Positions 1-9,696 are shown, counted from the stretch's first letter. The stretch: 64,000 nucleotides of DNA from Acaryochloris sp. IP29b_bin.148 (GCF_028285565.1 NZ_JANQOY010000239.1:1-64000); one strand, 5' to 3'. Program-made: numbers and translations. The notes: generated by a model not told the origin, from the sequence alone.

Positions 1-780
1 TTGGGTACCAAAGAAATCATCATGCTGTAGTCCCACCCCCGCACTGATATTGCGAGTGGGCTGCATCTGCAAGCGTGACCGAATCCCAAAAGTATTGCCG
101 CGAATGCCACTGTGGAGAAAATACGGTCCTAAGAAAGCTTGTAAATCTCCACCATTCTTGAATTTGAGGAGCTGCTTACCCACTTCAAAATCAACCCCTG
201 CTAGGGCTTCTTCAAACTGACGAGTCACCCAACGCTGTCGTTGGAGGTCGAGCAGGAGGGCATTACCGCCAAAGCGAGGTTGACCATTAAGCTGTAAGCC
301 TGTATCGACGATACTTTGTCCTGTTTGGCGTTGAGTGGCACCAACTGGCCAGAAGCCATTGAGGTATAAATCGACATCCTCGCCTAAGCTCTCTAAGCCC
401 AGTCCTAGTTGTTGGAAGGTGTTGGCGTCGGTGTTGCGAATATCAAAGCCGAGATGCCCCCCAAGGGTACGATTAAACGTTTTACTATACTGGCGATGTC
501 CCAGCACAACATTGCCACCGGGATTGCCACGATCATCAATGAGGAGGCGACCTTCCAAGAAGGTGAGGGATTGTCCAGGTTGTTGCCAAATCGGCAGAAA
601 GGTTTCGAGACGCGTCGTGGTTTCTGTGCCACCGTTGGGACTATTGGCACCAACGCCAATGCGGGCACCAATACGCAAATCATCAGCTTGAGTGGAGGGT
701 TGGGCTTGAACGATAGTGGGCAAGCTAATGAGGGTCGCAAGAGGGAGGATCGCACCTATCAGACGGTGGCACGAAGGCAT
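1..780 (-). CDS. Inverse autotransporter-like outer-membrane beta-barrel protein (C-terminus off the left edge)
   Basis: An open frame of 260 codons runs from an ATG at 780 to the left edge with no stop, so only the N-terminal part is present. The protein starts with a Sec-type signal peptide (hydrophobic core around residues 8-24, likely cleavage after IVQA). It continues with barrel-like sequence: RIGARIGVGANSP, then LGHRQYSKTFNRTLGGHLGFD, then GLGLESLGEDVDLYLNGFWP. This pattern matches the inverse autotransporter (intimin/invasin type) beta-domain family found in many cyanobacteria, where the barrel sits in the outer membrane and may export a passenger. The start is supported by AGGAG (minus strand) at 791-795, ten bases upstream. 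No passenger domain can be seen because the gene is cut. The family call is from remembered sequence pattern; an ordinary beta-barrel protein is the alternative. Confidence 0.72.
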   Translation of the reverse strand, partial: MPSCHRLIGAILPLATLISLPTIVQAQPSTQADDLRIGARIGVGANSPNGGTETTTRLETFLPIWQQPGQSLTFLEGRLLIDDRGNPGGNVVLGHRQYSKTFNRTLGGHLGFDIRNTDANTFQQLGLGLESLGEDVDLYLNGFWPVGATQRQTGQSIVDTGLQLNGQPRFGGNALLLDLQRQRWVTRQFEEALAGVDFEVGKQLLKFKNGGDLQAFLGPYFLHSGIRGNTFGIRSRLQMQPTRNISAGVGLQHDDFFGTQ

Positions 781-824
781 AATGAAGGGACTCCTACAAT
801 TAAGTAACTGAGCAGGGGCATAGG

Positions 825-850
825 GAACCACTCCAATAGCGGAGTGGTTC
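825..850. repeat. Perfect 10-bp inverted repeat in the leader of the outer-membrane protein gene
   Basis: gaaccactcc at 825-834 and ggagtggttc at 841-850 form a perfect 10-bp stem with a 6-base loop. It lies 45-70 bases upstream of the start at 780, inside the probable 5' leader. No T-run follows on the minus strand, so it does not look like an attenuator terminator. It could be a leader hairpin or a protein-binding site. Confidence 0.6.
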
Positions 851-909
851 GCAAGGGATTTATAGAGCAGCCAAACGGCTTCTTCAGAACTAATTAGTGG
901 TCTGGCTGT

Positions 910-935
910 ATAAGATGGATATATAAGATGGGTAT
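910..935. promoter_or_regulatory. Tandem 13-bp direct repeat in the promoter region
   Basis: ataagatggatat at 910-922 is followed without a gap by ataagatgggtat at 923-935, differing at one base. The pair lies about 130-155 bases upstream of the outer-membrane protein start and about 115 bases beyond the symporter stop. Tandem copies next to a promoter are typical of regulator binding sites, but no regulator can be named. Confidence 0.35.
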
Positions 936-1048
936 ATCTTGTACAGTTTTATAGTGCCCAGAGTTTAATGGCAGTGTTCCAGTGAAAATACTGAAACCCA
1001 AGGCCATTCTTATTTACAAACCACCTAGTAAAGGCGCTTCAATTTCGA

Positions 1049-2740
1049 TTAATCCAGTTGCTCTTCCCCAATATCGGTGAGAGCTAAGGGGGCATCCCCT
1101 GGGGCTCGTAGGTTCTCAACTAAGGCTTGAATTTCAGGCGGTGGAGCTGGAGTGAGTCGGGACACCACTAGGGTCACGACTAGATTAATTAACATACCCA
1201 CTGTGCCAATCCCTTCCGCTGAAACACCCAAAAACCAGAGGGGCATGCTGTAGAACTTGACCCCTATGATGTAGATCGTGGTGAATAACAGGCCTGATAC
1301 CATACCTGCGATCGCACCTTCTCGATTGGTTCGTTTATCAAAGATGCCTAGCAAAATCACCGGGAAGAAGCTGGCCGCCGCTAGGCCAAAGGCAAAAGCC
1401 ACCACTTGGGCAACGAATCCTGGCGGTTCAATCCCAAAGTAACCCGCAATCAAAATCGCCACTCCCACCATAATCCGGCCCACCAAGACGCGCTGTCCTT
1501 CAGTGGCATTGGGGTTAATTAGCTTGTAATAGATATCGTGGGCCACTGAGCTAGAAATCACCAGCAGCAGCCCAGACGCTGTTGATAAAGCTGCAGCCAA
1601 ACCCCCTGCTGCCACCAAGGCCACCACCCAAGGAGCTAGCTTGGCGACCTCTGGCGTGGACAGCACAATCATATCGGGATGGATGGAAATATCGCTGGTT
1701 TTCTCGTCCGGTGTCCACTCGACGATACCGTTTTGATTCTCGTCTTTGAGGGTCAGCAGCTCCGTTGTTTGCCACTTTTGCACCCAATCTAACTGTTGGA
1801 CCTGTTCAAGAGGCTGATTATTCAACGTCGTAATCAGGTTATACCGAGAGAAGGAGGCAATGGTGGGGGCAGAGGTATAAAGTATGGCAATAAAAAGCAA
1901 CGCCCATCCCGCTGAATACCGAGCCGCCCGCACATTAGGGACGGTATAAAAACGCACAATCACATGGGGAAGTCCAGCCGTACCCACCATGAGGGCAATG
2001 GTAATAAACAAGACATCCAACATCGATTTACGAGCAAAGGGCTCCGTATAGGCCCCAAATCCCAAATCGACCCAGACTTGGTCGAGATTGCCGACTACAT
2101 CACCAAAGGTGAAGGCAAGCTGGGGAATGGGATTGCCGGTCAACTGCCAGGCGATGGCAACCGCCGGAATTAAATAGGCAATGATCAAGATGATATATTG
2201 AGCCACTTGGGTCCAGGTAATGCCCTTCATGCCGCCCAGGATGGCGAAAAAAGCGACGATGACCATCCCAATCATGACGCCAATCCCGACAGGCACCTGC
2301 AAAAAACGACTAAAAACAATGCCCACGCCTTGCATTTGGCCAGCAACATAGGTAATGGAAACGAACAGCGCTGCGACCACAGCTACTAATCGAGCCGCAG
2401 TGGAATAGTAGCGATCGCCCACAAAGTCCGGGACCGTATACTTGCCAAACTTGCGCAAGTAGGGGGCCAGCAGTAAGGCCAGCAGGACATATCCCCCTGT
2501 CCATCCCATTAAATAAATTGACCCGTCATAGCCCAAGGCTGAAATGATACCTGCCATCCCCATAAAGGAGGCTGCCGACATCCAGTCGGCGGCGGTGGCT
2601 GCCCCATTTGCGATCGCAGGTACCCCTCGTTCAGCCACAAAAAAGCCTTTACTATCCCGCACACGGGCACGCCAGCCAATGTAGAGGTACACCATAAAGG
2701 TGAGGATGACAAAAATCGTAGTCCAAACTTCAACAGTCAT
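1049..2740 (-). CDS. Sodium:solute symporter, large subunit (VC_2705 type, ActP-like)
   Basis: This is a 563-residue polytopic membrane protein of the SSS family, probably importing a small organic acid with Na+. The N-terminus (TIFVILTFMVYLYIGWRAR) and the conserved block GVPAIANGAATAADWMSAAS match the ActP/VC_2705 branch. About a dozen hydrophobic helices follow. It carries the hydrophilic insert typical of this branch around residues 315-360, which here includes an EF-hand-like DENQNGIVEW stretch. Only 4 bp separate it from the upstream DUF4212 gene, its usual small partner, so the two are almost certainly co-transcribed and form one transporter. The substrate cannot be told from sequence; acetate or another carboxylate is the usual guess for the family. 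Confidence 0.9.
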   Translation of the reverse strand: MTVEVWTTIFVILTFMVYLYIGWRARVRDSKGFFVAERGVPAIANGAATAADWMSAASFMGMAGIISALGYDGSIYLMGWTGGYVLLALLLAPYLRKFGKYTVPDFVGDRYYSTAARLVAVVAALFVSITYVAGQMQGVGIVFSRFLQVPVGIGVMIGMVIVAFFAILGGMKGITWTQVAQYIILIIAYLIPAVAIAWQLTGNPIPQLAFTFGDVVGNLDQVWVDLGFGAYTEPFARKSMLDVLFITIALMVGTAGLPHVIVRFYTVPNVRAARYSAGWALLFIAILYTSAPTIASFSRYNLITTLNNQPLEQVQQLDWVQKWQTTELLTLKDENQNGIVEWTPDEKTSDISIHPDMIVLSTPEVAKLAPWVVALVAAGGLAAALSTASGLLLVISSSVAHDIYYKLINPNATEGQRVLVGRIMVGVAILIAGYFGIEPPGFVAQVVAFAFGLAAASFFPVILLGIFDKRTNREGAIAGMVSGLLFTTIYIIGVKFYSMPLWFLGVSAEGIGTVGMLINLVVTLVVSRLTPAPPPEIQALVENLRAPGDAPLALTDIGEEQLD

Positions 2741-2744
2741 ACCG

Positions 2745-3017
2745 TTATTGCTCGTCAGGCTTAGAGGAAGGGATGTTGTACTGGCGATCCAGCTTATCCA
2801 TCTGCTTGGCGTAGAGAAAGATCAAGGCCACAAACACAAAAATGGAGCCTTGTTGAGCCATCCAGAACCCTAAGGGCAGCGTGCCAATAGAAATTTTATT
2901 GAGAGCCTGCACTAAAAGAATGCTCAAAACTAAGGACACTAAAGCCCACACGAAGAGTAATGTCCGGATCAACGCCGTGTTTTGACGCCAATAATTGGGA
3001 AGACGTTGAGGGTTCAT
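2745..3017 (-). CDS. DUF4212 small subunit of sodium:solute symporter
   Basis: This 90-residue protein has two predicted transmembrane helices (about residues 17-37 and 48-65). It carries the DUF4212 signatures YWRQNTALIRTLLFVWALVS and GFWMAQQGSIFVFVALIFLYA, followed by a short charged tail. Members of this family are always encoded beside VC_2705-type symporters and are taken to be a small accessory subunit. That arrangement is seen here, with the large subunit 4 bp downstream. It is the first gene of the two-gene operon, so the promoter should lie in the 150-bp region before the divergent 3.2-kb gene. Confidence 0.9.
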   Translation of the reverse strand: MNPQRLPNYWRQNTALIRTLLFVWALVSLVLSILLVQALNKISIGTLPLGFWMAQQGSIFVFVALIFLYAKQMDKLDRQYNIPSSKPDEQ

Positions 3018-3226
3018 AGGCTAACCGAAGCGGTTCAAAATTCACCCGTTAGTCTACTACTAGAGTTGTCCCCTATTGATGCTGTGATGGGGAACGTAAC
3101 ATTCTCGACCTTGACCGAACCATATTTTGATAGGGTGAAGCTGAATCAAAGTTTCACACAATTGTTGTGTCTTCAATTCCTTTTCACTCCTCTACTTTGC
3201 TTCTATTTGACTTCACAAACAACTTA

Positions 3227-3628
3227 ATGATGCAAATACGCTCTGCAGACAATGAGCTAGATATTCAAGGCACTAACCAGGAGTTCATGGAGTTCAAATC
3301 TGCGATCAAGCAAGTTACAACCTCTAGCAATCAGACAGAAGTTGTAATTCAATGTGATGAAGAAGTGGATCCCTCACCTTATACGAACAGTTGCAAACAG
3401 CTTCAGGTTCAATTGGGTTCTGGTCCCAATCAATTCATTGTGGTTGACACTACACTTAAGATCATCGGTTCTCCTGCGGCCTTAAACAATCTGAGTGAGA
3501 ATTTGCCAATCAAAGATGGGGAATATCAAGACAACATCCATTATCACTATGATGCATATTCATTCCCTGACTACGTGTCTAGTAACTCTCCTGAGATAAC
3601 ACTCTCCCTTCGTCAAGATATTTGCTAG
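3227..3628 (+). CDS. Small Imm32-like protein (possible orphan immunity protein)
   Basis: This is a soluble protein of about 133 residues. The chosen start (double ATG at 3227/3230) begins MMQIRSADNELDIQGT. A longer in-frame start at 3167 would add a hydrophobic stretch that looks like translated leader. The N-terminal strand-helix pattern and the C-terminal block (LKIIGSPAALNNLSENL, then NIHYHYD, then SPEITLSL) resemble the Imm32 family of polymorphic-toxin immunity proteins, in which an H-x-H motif follows a G-x-x-x-x-L helix. No toxin gene is visible nearby; its neighbours are a symporter and a protease. Confidence that it is a real gene is higher than confidence in the family name. It has no clear Shine-Dalgarno sequence. 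Confidence 0.5.
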   Translation: MMQIRSADNELDIQGTNQEFMEFKSAIKQVTTSSNQTEVVIQCDEEVDPSPYTNSCKQLQVQLGSGPNQFIVVDTTLKIIGSPAALNNLSENLPIKDGEYQDNIHYHYDAYSFPDYVSSNSPEITLSLRQDIC

Positions 3629-3838
3629 GAACCGAAGCTATTCCCCAAATAACCAGGAAAAAAGTCCTAGTACAAGTCCTAACGTTATTAGCTTGGGTAC
3701 CCCTAGCGCATGAAAAGCATCAACGGGCCAAAACAGCATCATTTTAGTGATTTGGATGCTCAGTCCCAATAGGACGATAAAAACGACGGCAGGCATACTT
3801 TCCCTTTGGCAACGCAGATTTATGAGCAGGATTGTGTG

Positions 3839-5821
3839 TTATTGGGCAGGATCTGGCGGGTCAATCGGTGGGGTTTTATTCAAATCTGTTGTTTTAGGTA
3901 CTCCTGGTGATGAATTAGGCGCATCCTGGTCAGCACTGGACTTTGTTCTCTCTGGAGAAGGAGCTGGTTCTGGAGAGGACGTAGAGGGTGTTTGAGACTT
4001 CGTATCCGAGCCGCTATCGTTTGGAGTATCACTATCAGAGTTGGCATCACTCTCGGATGGATCTGAGGACGTTTCAGATTGCCCCTCTTTATCCTTGGCC
4101 TTCTTAAGTTCAGCTTTTACGAGTGCTTGAATTTGCTGATGTTCTTCAATGCCCTCGTAGGCATAGCGATTATAGCCATTCTCGATAATCAACTGTTCCA
4201 AATAACGGACTCGCTCTAAGCTGCCAGGATGGGATGAAAACCAAGGGGCAACAAAGGGTTTCTTTTCCTGACTCAAGGTGACCATCAGGTTCCGTAAGCC
4301 GTCTGCGGCATAGTTGGCAGAGGTCAATAAACGAGTCCCTAATATATCTGCCTGTCGTTCCATCTCCCGACTGTAATCCGCAACCACTAAATTTGTGAGT
4401 ACCCCGCCCACATAGGGAATAAGGCGGGTTAATCCGCCTGCTTCGCTACTCTCTGTGGCGATCTGGAAGCCGTGAGAGAGCACGGCATGGGACAATTCAT
4501 GGGCTATCAAGCCCGCCAGCTCAGCCTCAGACTTACTTTTGAGAATGGCCCCCCCATTGATAAAGATTTTGCCTCCGGGCAGGGCAAAGGCATTGAGTTG
4601 GTCATTACTGACAATAAAAAACTGGTAGTTAAACTCTCGCCCCGCTAAAGCCGTGAGTTTCTGGCCAATGCCATCCACATAGGCTTGTACCTTCGGTTCT
4701 TTAATTAGCGGCAGTTGGCGCTTGGCTCGATCTGCGATCGCATTGCCCACCGCTGTTTCTCCACGCAATAACAGAATCGAGGTTTGCAACGCCGATAAGC
4801 CTGGTAGTGGACTACCTGTAATCGCAATGCCCAAGGCCCCTGTGATAAAGCTACCAATGGTGTTATTGGTAATCTGCGTTCGCAACCGAGCGCGGAAGCG
4901 ATCTTGATAGTCCTCAGACAGCCTAGAGAATTCGGGGGCATCCGGATGCTCTGGATTCAGCAGTGCAAATTGACGAGCCGTAATTGAGGCTTCCATCCAT
5001 TTCTTAGATTGAACTTGTTGTTTGATCAACCCTTTTTGCAAGCTAGGCTGATTAGGGTAAAGGGAAGCCGCTCGCCCCATTACCACCAATGCTTCATCCG
5101 TTTTTTGGTCTGCCACCAAAGCCTCTGCTAACCGGAGATGGCCAGGGATAAACTCTGGATATTCCTTAACCAACAGTTTCAAAGGCACAAAAATACGGGT
5201 TTTCAGATTTAGGTCTAATCCAGCTTTTGCCTCTCGCCAATAGACACGCCCCCCCGGCGGCAATTGAGCTGGATCTTGAATGGGTTCAGCAGGGGGCTTG
5301 ACCCCTGAGCTGTCAGGTAAAGGCTGTTTAGCTTGCCGATATAGGGCTTCAGCTTCCAATCGCTGTCCCGACTGATAGAGCTGATCTGCCTCAATCATCA
5401 GCTTGGCCTGTTCTTCTGGGGATAATGTTTTCCCGCCAGTATCTGGCTGTTGTGTAGCTGGCGTTTGTGGAGAGGCTTTATCCGTCTGAATTGGCGTATT
5501 TTGAGGCGAAGATTGAGGACGAGATGGCGTTGTCTCTGATTGAGGAGCGGATAAAGCTTCGCTAACGTTTGTCCGGTGAACGTCTGCTCCAACGCTATCA
5601 ACCTCAGCAGTAGGATGCTGTTGTTCAGCACCATTCCTAGATGACGGTGTCCATGGTCGTTGAGGAGGGCGATCCGGCTGTGATGGAACTAAACGTTCCA
5701 TTGCATGCGCAAACGGGACTTGTGAAAACTGTGAATTGCTTTGTCCTACCTCACTGGGAGCTAGAACAAACACTGTTGTCAGAGCCAAGAGAAGGCGTAA
5801 GTCAAGGGTTACTGGAGCCAT
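3839..5821 (-). CDS. M48-family zinc metalloprotease with TPR region and acidic tail (BepA-like)
   Basis: This is an exported protease of about 660 residues. Starting at ATG 5821 gives a good signal peptide (LRLLLALTTVFVLAP); an upstream TTG at 5863 would add 14 residues. A Ser/Pro/Gln-rich low-complexity segment comes next, then TPR-like helices (ADQLYQSGQRLEAEALYRQA and the LRLAEALVADQKTDEALVVM region). The M48 peptidase core carries the zinc motif HELSH and the third-ligand helix MERQADILGTRLL. The C-terminus is a low-complexity Asp/Ser/Pro tail. The domain content is like BepA/YfgC, periplasmic proteases that control outer-membrane protein assembly. That role, with the protein acting in the periplasm, is inferred. 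It ends about 210 bp from the convergent Imm32-like gene. Confidence 0.88.
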   Translation of the reverse strand: MAPVTLDLRLLLALTTVFVLAPSEVGQSNSQFSQVPFAHAMERLVPSQPDRPPQRPWTPSSRNGAEQQHPTAEVDSVGADVHRTNVSEALSAPQSETTPSRPQSSPQNTPIQTDKASPQTPATQQPDTGGKTLSPEEQAKLMIEADQLYQSGQRLEAEALYRQAKQPLPDSSGVKPPAEPIQDPAQLPPGGRVYWREAKAGLDLNLKTRIFVPLKLLVKEYPEFIPGHLRLAEALVADQKTDEALVVMGRAASLYPNQPSLQKGLIKQQVQSKKWMEASITARQFALLNPEHPDAPEFSRLSEDYQDRFRARLRTQITNNTIGSFITGALGIAITGSPLPGLSALQTSILLLRGETAVGNAIADRAKRQLPLIKEPKVQAYVDGIGQKLTALAGREFNYQFFIVSNDQLNAFALPGGKIFINGGAILKSKSEAELAGLIAHELSHAVLSHGFQIATESSEAGGLTRLIPYVGGVLTNLVVADYSREMERQADILGTRLLTSANYAADGLRNLMVTLSQEKKPFVAPWFSSHPGSLERVRYLEQLIIENGYNRYAYEGIEEHQQIQALVKAELKKAKDKEGQSETSSDPSESDANSDSDTPNDSGSDTKSQTPSTSSPEPAPSPERTKSSADQDAPNSSPGVPKTTDLNKTPPIDPPDPAQ

Positions 5822-6010
5822 AACACCCAGAATGAAACAGTTGGCGACGAATCCCATTACCAAATGTGTCTACGATGGTAAAAAGCCGCTGTATACAACA
5901 GAATGAGAACGGATCAGAGCCCAGACGCAACTTATAAAATAGCGATGCAGACTCTCATGCTCCTTATTTTACAACCTGCCCCTACCCTACACTTAGCTAT
6001 ATTGCAAGCC

Positions 6011-6322
6011 TTAAGTCAGTTTGCGTAATGTCGCCATCCACATATCGGGTGGATCAGAATAGCGCTCTAGTTGAATAATTTGGTAACGACTCGTTTCCCC
6101 TAGTCCAGATATTTCAATATAGTCGCCTGGGGTAACGCCTTCTTTTTGAGTGGTCATGTAGTACAGGCTTTGGTCTGGTGCAGCCTCCAACACAAATTGG
6201 CCATTTAAATCCTGCCAGTGATATTGATGACACCTCTTATTAGCAGAAAACGATTGATAAGGGTAGGAAGGACTACCATTAGTCAAATTACGTAATGCTA
6301 GTGGGAGGAAGTGAAGGCTCAT
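6011..6322 (-). CDS. Small conserved-looking hypothetical protein
   Basis: This protein of 103 residues has no signal peptide or membrane helix. It is rich in aromatic residues and beta-forming stretches (HWQDLNGQFVLEAAP, YYMTTQKEGVTPGDYIEISG, RYQIIQLERYSDPPDMWMATL). The pattern suggests a small beta-barrel or SH3-like fold, and the end resembles short cyanobacterial proteins of unknown function. I do not recognise the family. It stands alone between the protease and the long non-coding stretch before lepA. That it is a real gene is supported by length and composition only. Confidence 0.55.
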   Translation of the reverse strand: MSLHFLPLALRNLTNGSPSYPYQSFSANKRCHQYHWQDLNGQFVLEAAPDQSLYYMTTQKEGVTPGDYIEISGLGETSRYQIIQLERYSDPPDMWMATLRKLT

Positions 6323-7013
6323 GGAAAATCTCCATCGAAAATCGCTCAGAGGTTGTATAAAAAGTCTGTCAACTCCTTACTAGGGTAAAAGCACTAGTTA
6401 CTTCGTATGGGGTGATAACAAACATTCTGTTGGGAAAAGTCATTCGGGACGATTACACAGATGCTCCTTAAATATCACCGACATTCAAAATGGTATACAG
6501 CTATTGTGAAAAAGTAGTGAACAGAATCGTGATCTATAAGGTGCCGAAATTACCGAAAGAATATATTCCTATGTCATTCTTAATGAAAGGTAATTTACTT
6601 TAACTTCAGCATAATAACTGTGAAAAGCCGCCTAAAACTACTGCTAGCTTACATCCTTGATACCAGCGTAAATTATTTTGGCAAGAGTATATAAGCTATT
6701 TTAGCTGTCAATAAATGATATTAATCCAGCTTTGCTAATTCTTAGAAGTTATAGATGCTGTAAGTTTAAGGACGGCCTGGATAACTAGCTCGCATTTTGC
6801 CTTAAAAAGCCAGACAATATAATCATTCTCTGAATGATTTATTAACCCCTGATTTATTGTTTTCATGCTTTGCTAATTGGCCAATTCTGGCTAATAATCG
6901 AAAAAAAGGGGGAGTTCATTCAGGATTTTCAAATGAGTAGGGTGAGATGGACTAGATTACAATTCATTACAGAACGATAATGCTATCTCTCCGTTAAGGA
7001 TCGCCCTAATTTC
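6323..7013. other. Long AT-rich non-coding region upstream of lepA
   Basis: About 690 bp with no credible ORF. It holds a small hairpin (aatcatt, 6821-6827, with aatgatt, 6833-6839), a 12-bp palindrome aattggccaatt at 6875-6886, and two copies of gctttgctaatt around 6734 and 6868. It contains the promoter of lepA and possibly an unrecognised small RNA. I cannot identify a known RNA family. Confidence 0.5.
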
Positions 7014-8825
7014 ATGACTGATGCTCCCGTCTCCCGTATCCGCAACTTTTCCATCATTGCCCACATCGACCACGGTAAGTCGACCCTAGCGGATCGACTG
7101 TTGCAAACGACTGGTACAGTAGCAGATCGCGAGATGAAGGAACAGTTCCTCGACAATATGGAACTGGAGCGAGAACGAGGCATTACAATCAAACTCCAAG
7201 CGGCACGAATGGCTTATAAAGCTTCTGACCAGCAGGATTATGTGCTTAATTTGATTGATACACCGGGTCATGTGGATTTTTCTTACGAGGTTTCTCGATC
7301 GTTGGCCGCTTGTGAAGGAGCTTTGCTGGTGGTGGATGCTTCCCAAGGGGTAGAAGCCCAAACCTTAGCCAATGTCTATTTGGCGATTGAGCATGATCTA
7401 GAGATTATTCCGGTTCTCAATAAGATTGATCTACCTGGAGCCGAGCCAGAGCGGGTTAAACAGGAAATTGAAGAAATTGTGGGATTGGACTGTAGTGGAG
7501 CCATTCTTGCCTCAGCCAAAACGGGCATTGGCATTGAGGATATTTTGGAATCGATTGTCCATCTGGTACCACCCCCCAAAGAGACCACGAAGGAACCTTT
7601 GCGAGCTTTGATCTTTGACAGCTATTACGATTTATATCGGGGCGTTGTCGTTTACTTCCGAGTTATGGATGGCGCGGTCAAAAAGGGGGATCGTGTCCGT
7701 CTTATGGCATCTGGCAAAGAGTATGACATTGATGAGCTAGGCGTGCTGTCCCCTACTCAAGTCCAAGTCGATGAACTTCATGCCGGTGAAGTCGGGTATT
7801 TTGCTGCTGCGATCAAAGCCGTTGAGGATGCCCGTGTAGGGGACACCATTACCCTAGCCAAAGCCCAAGCCGCTGATCCCCTACCTGGGTATGTAGAAGC
7901 TAAACCGATGGTGTTCTGCGGTATGTTTCCCACGGATGCGGACCAATTTCCTGATCTGCGCGATGCCCTAGAACGTTTGAAGCTCAATGATGCCGCTTTA
8001 AATTATGAACCGGAGACCTCCAGTGCAATGGGCTTTGGCTTTCGCTGTGGATTTCTGGGACTCTTGCATATGGAAATTGTGCAAGAGCGATTGGAGCGAG
8101 AGTACAACTTAGATTTAATTATTACAGCCCCGTCAGTGGTGTATCGCGTCACAACCCTTAAGGGTGAAACCTTACTGATTGATAATCCTAGTGCCCTGCC
8201 TGAGCCTCAGCATCGCGAAAAAATTGAAGAACCGTTTGTTCAGGTGGATATGATTACACCGGAGGAATTTGTCGGTACGCTGATGGAACTTGGGCAGAGT
8301 CGCCGAGGGACCTTTAAGGATATGAAGTACCTCACGCCTGGGCGGACAACATTGGTATATGAGTTGCCCTTGGCCGAAGTGGTTACCGATTTTTTTGATC
8401 AAATGAAGTCGAGATCGCGGGGCTATGCCAGCATGGAATATCACCTAATTGGCTATCGTGAAAATCTGTTGGTCAAGCTCGATATTTTGATTAATGCCGA
8501 TCCCGTTGATTCTCTGGCTGCTATTGTTCATCGGGATAAGGCCTACTACACAGGGCGAGCCTTAGTGAGTAAACTGCGAGAACTAATCCCTCGCCATCAG
8601 TTCAAGATTCCGATACAGGCTGCGATCGGGGCTAAAGTAATTGCCAGCGAAAGCATTCCAGCTTTGCGAAAAGACGTACTAGCAAAATGCTATGGCGGGG
8701 ATGTCTCCCGTAAACGTAAACTTCTAGAAAAACAAAAAGCAGGTAAGAAGCGGATGAAATCCGTGGGGCGAGTCGATGTTCCGCAAGAAGCCTTTATGGC
8801 TGTTCTGCGTATTACCGATGACTAA
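7014..8825 (+). CDS. lepA: Elongation factor 4 (LepA), ribosome back-translocating GTPase
   Basis: Translational GTPase of 603 residues, the usual LepA length. G1 is AHIDHGKST (residues 16-24) and the start [20 protein letters not shown] is typical. DTPGH (G3) and NKID (G4) follow. The LepA-specific C-terminal domain ends in [20 protein letters not shown] and FMAVLRI. LepA acts on the ribosome and helps translation under stress or during initiation. The gene stands alone, after a long non-coding region and before a stem-loop. In cyanobacteria and plastids the protein is conserved and linked to photosynthetic protein synthesis. Confidence 0.98.
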   Translation: MTDAPVSRIRNFSIIAHIDHGKSTLADRLLQTTGTVADREMKEQFLDNMELERERGITIKLQAARMAYKASDQQDYVLNLIDTPGHVDFSYEVSRSLAACEGALLVVDASQGVEAQTLANVYLAIEHDLEIIPVLNKIDLPGAEPERVKQEIEEIVGLDCSGAILASAKTGIGIEDILESIVHLVPPPKETTKEPLRALIFDSYYDLYRGVVVYFRVMDGAVKKGDRVRLMASGKEYDIDELGVLSPTQVQVDELHAGEVGYFAAAIKAVEDARVGDTITLAKAQAADPLPGYVEAKPMVFCGMFPTDADQFPDLRDALERLKLNDAALNYEPETSSAMGFGFRCGFLGLLHMEIVQERLEREYNLDLIITAPSVVYRVTTLKGETLLIDNPSALPEPQHREKIEEPFVQVDMITPEEFVGTLMELGQSRRGTFKDMKYLTPGRTTLVYELPLAEVVTDFFDQMKSRSRGYASMEYHLIGYRENLLVKLDILINADPVDSLAAIVHRDKAYYTGRALVSKLRELIPRHQFKIPIQAAIGAKVIASESIPALRKDVLAKCYGGDVSRKRKLLEKQKAGKKRMKSVGRVDVPQEAFMAVLRITDD

Positions 8826-8840
8826 AGGACGAACAGGAAA

Positions 8841-8866
8841 GCCCCTAGCAAAAAATCTCTAGGGGC
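8841..8866 (+). terminator. Stem-loop downstream of lepA, probable terminator
   Basis: gcccctag (8841-8848) pairs perfectly with ctaggggc (8859-8866) around a 10-base A-rich loop, 16 bases after the lepA stop. There is no T-tract, so it may be a weak terminator or a 3'-end protecting hairpin. Confidence 0.55.
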
Positions 8867-9014
8867 AGCTATGGCTTATCAACCTACTCAGGATGCCCAT
8901 ATCAAGACGTCTTTGGAGCGTTTAGAACGATTTTTCTTTGCTGTTGATATCAAACATAGTTGATATCAGCTATTACTCTATCGGAAAGACTAGCTTCGCT
9001 TAGAAAGGCTGCAC

Positions 9015-9482
9015 TTATCTTTGAAACCAGGCGGTCAATGCTACTGCTAAGGCATCGGCGGCGTCATCCGGTCGCGGAAGAGCGTCTAATTTCAACTCCC
9101 TCGCGACGGCTTCTTGGACAGCATGTTTATCTGCAGCGCCATATCCTGTCAGGGCCAACTTAATTTGGGCTGGCGTGTATTCAATAATAGGAAGTTGATG
9201 CTGAGCTAAAACTAATAAGATCACGCCACGAGCTTGGGCCACAAGGATCGTATTGCCCATCCGATAGAAGAAAAGTTTTTCTAAAGCGACCAAATCGGGT
9301 TTGTGGGTTGTGAGTAATTGGTGCAAATCATCATAAATGGTCTGTAATCGCAGACCGATATCAGTTTTAGCAGGGGTTTGAATAATTCCGTAATCAAGAA
9401 GACCTAGGCTATCGGTATCAGCACGAATAGAGCCAAATCCAAGCGAGGCTAACCCTGGGTCTAGGCCCAAAATATGTTGCAT
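9015..9482 (-). CDS. ruvC: Crossover junction endodeoxyribonuclease RuvC
   Basis: Holliday-junction resolvase of 155 residues when started at ATG 9482, so that the protein opens [17 protein letters not shown] as in the family; an in-frame ATG at 9497 adds five residues. The acidic residues of the RNase H-like site are visible: Asp in GLDPG, Glu in VALEKLFF, and the Asp pair in [11 protein letters not shown]. RuvC cuts four-way junctions after RuvAB branch migration. Here ruvC stands alone, with no ruvA or ruvB beside it, as is usual in cyanobacteria. A second, unrelated resolvase-fold gene (ruvX) lies at 25.3 kb. Confidence 0.95.
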   Translation of the reverse strand: MQHILGLDPGLASLGFGSIRADTDSLGLLDYGIIQTPAKTDIGLRLQTIYDDLHQLLTTHKPDLVALEKLFFYRMGNTILVAQARGVILLVLAQHQLPIIEYTPAQIKLALTGYGAADKHAVQEAVARELKLDALPRPDDAADALAVALTAWFQR

Positions 9483-9696
9483 TACGGTCAATCGCAAAAT
9501 CCATGTACCTGTAGCCCCTAATTTAGGCTAACGTCTGAGTATTCTAGATATCGTGTTGCTATCGTTGTCGAACTCGTGAAATTAGCGAGGGTTCTTATAA
9601 TAGTAAAGCGTTGTTGAATGATTGAGCTGTTCAGATAAGTCTGTACCCTACATCCTTGTCCTATCTTTATCCTTATAGAACCCCATAGAAACCGGA

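Noticed and set aside
405-755. Minus-strand ORF of 116 residues at the left edge
   Set aside because: It lies in another frame of the true open frame (780 to edge), which has a signal peptide, an RBS and barrel-type sequence.
3747-3995. Plus-strand ORF over the end of the protease gene
   Set aside because: It is the antisense of the low-complexity Asp/Ser/Pro tail; Gly/Ser-rich translation is a by-product.
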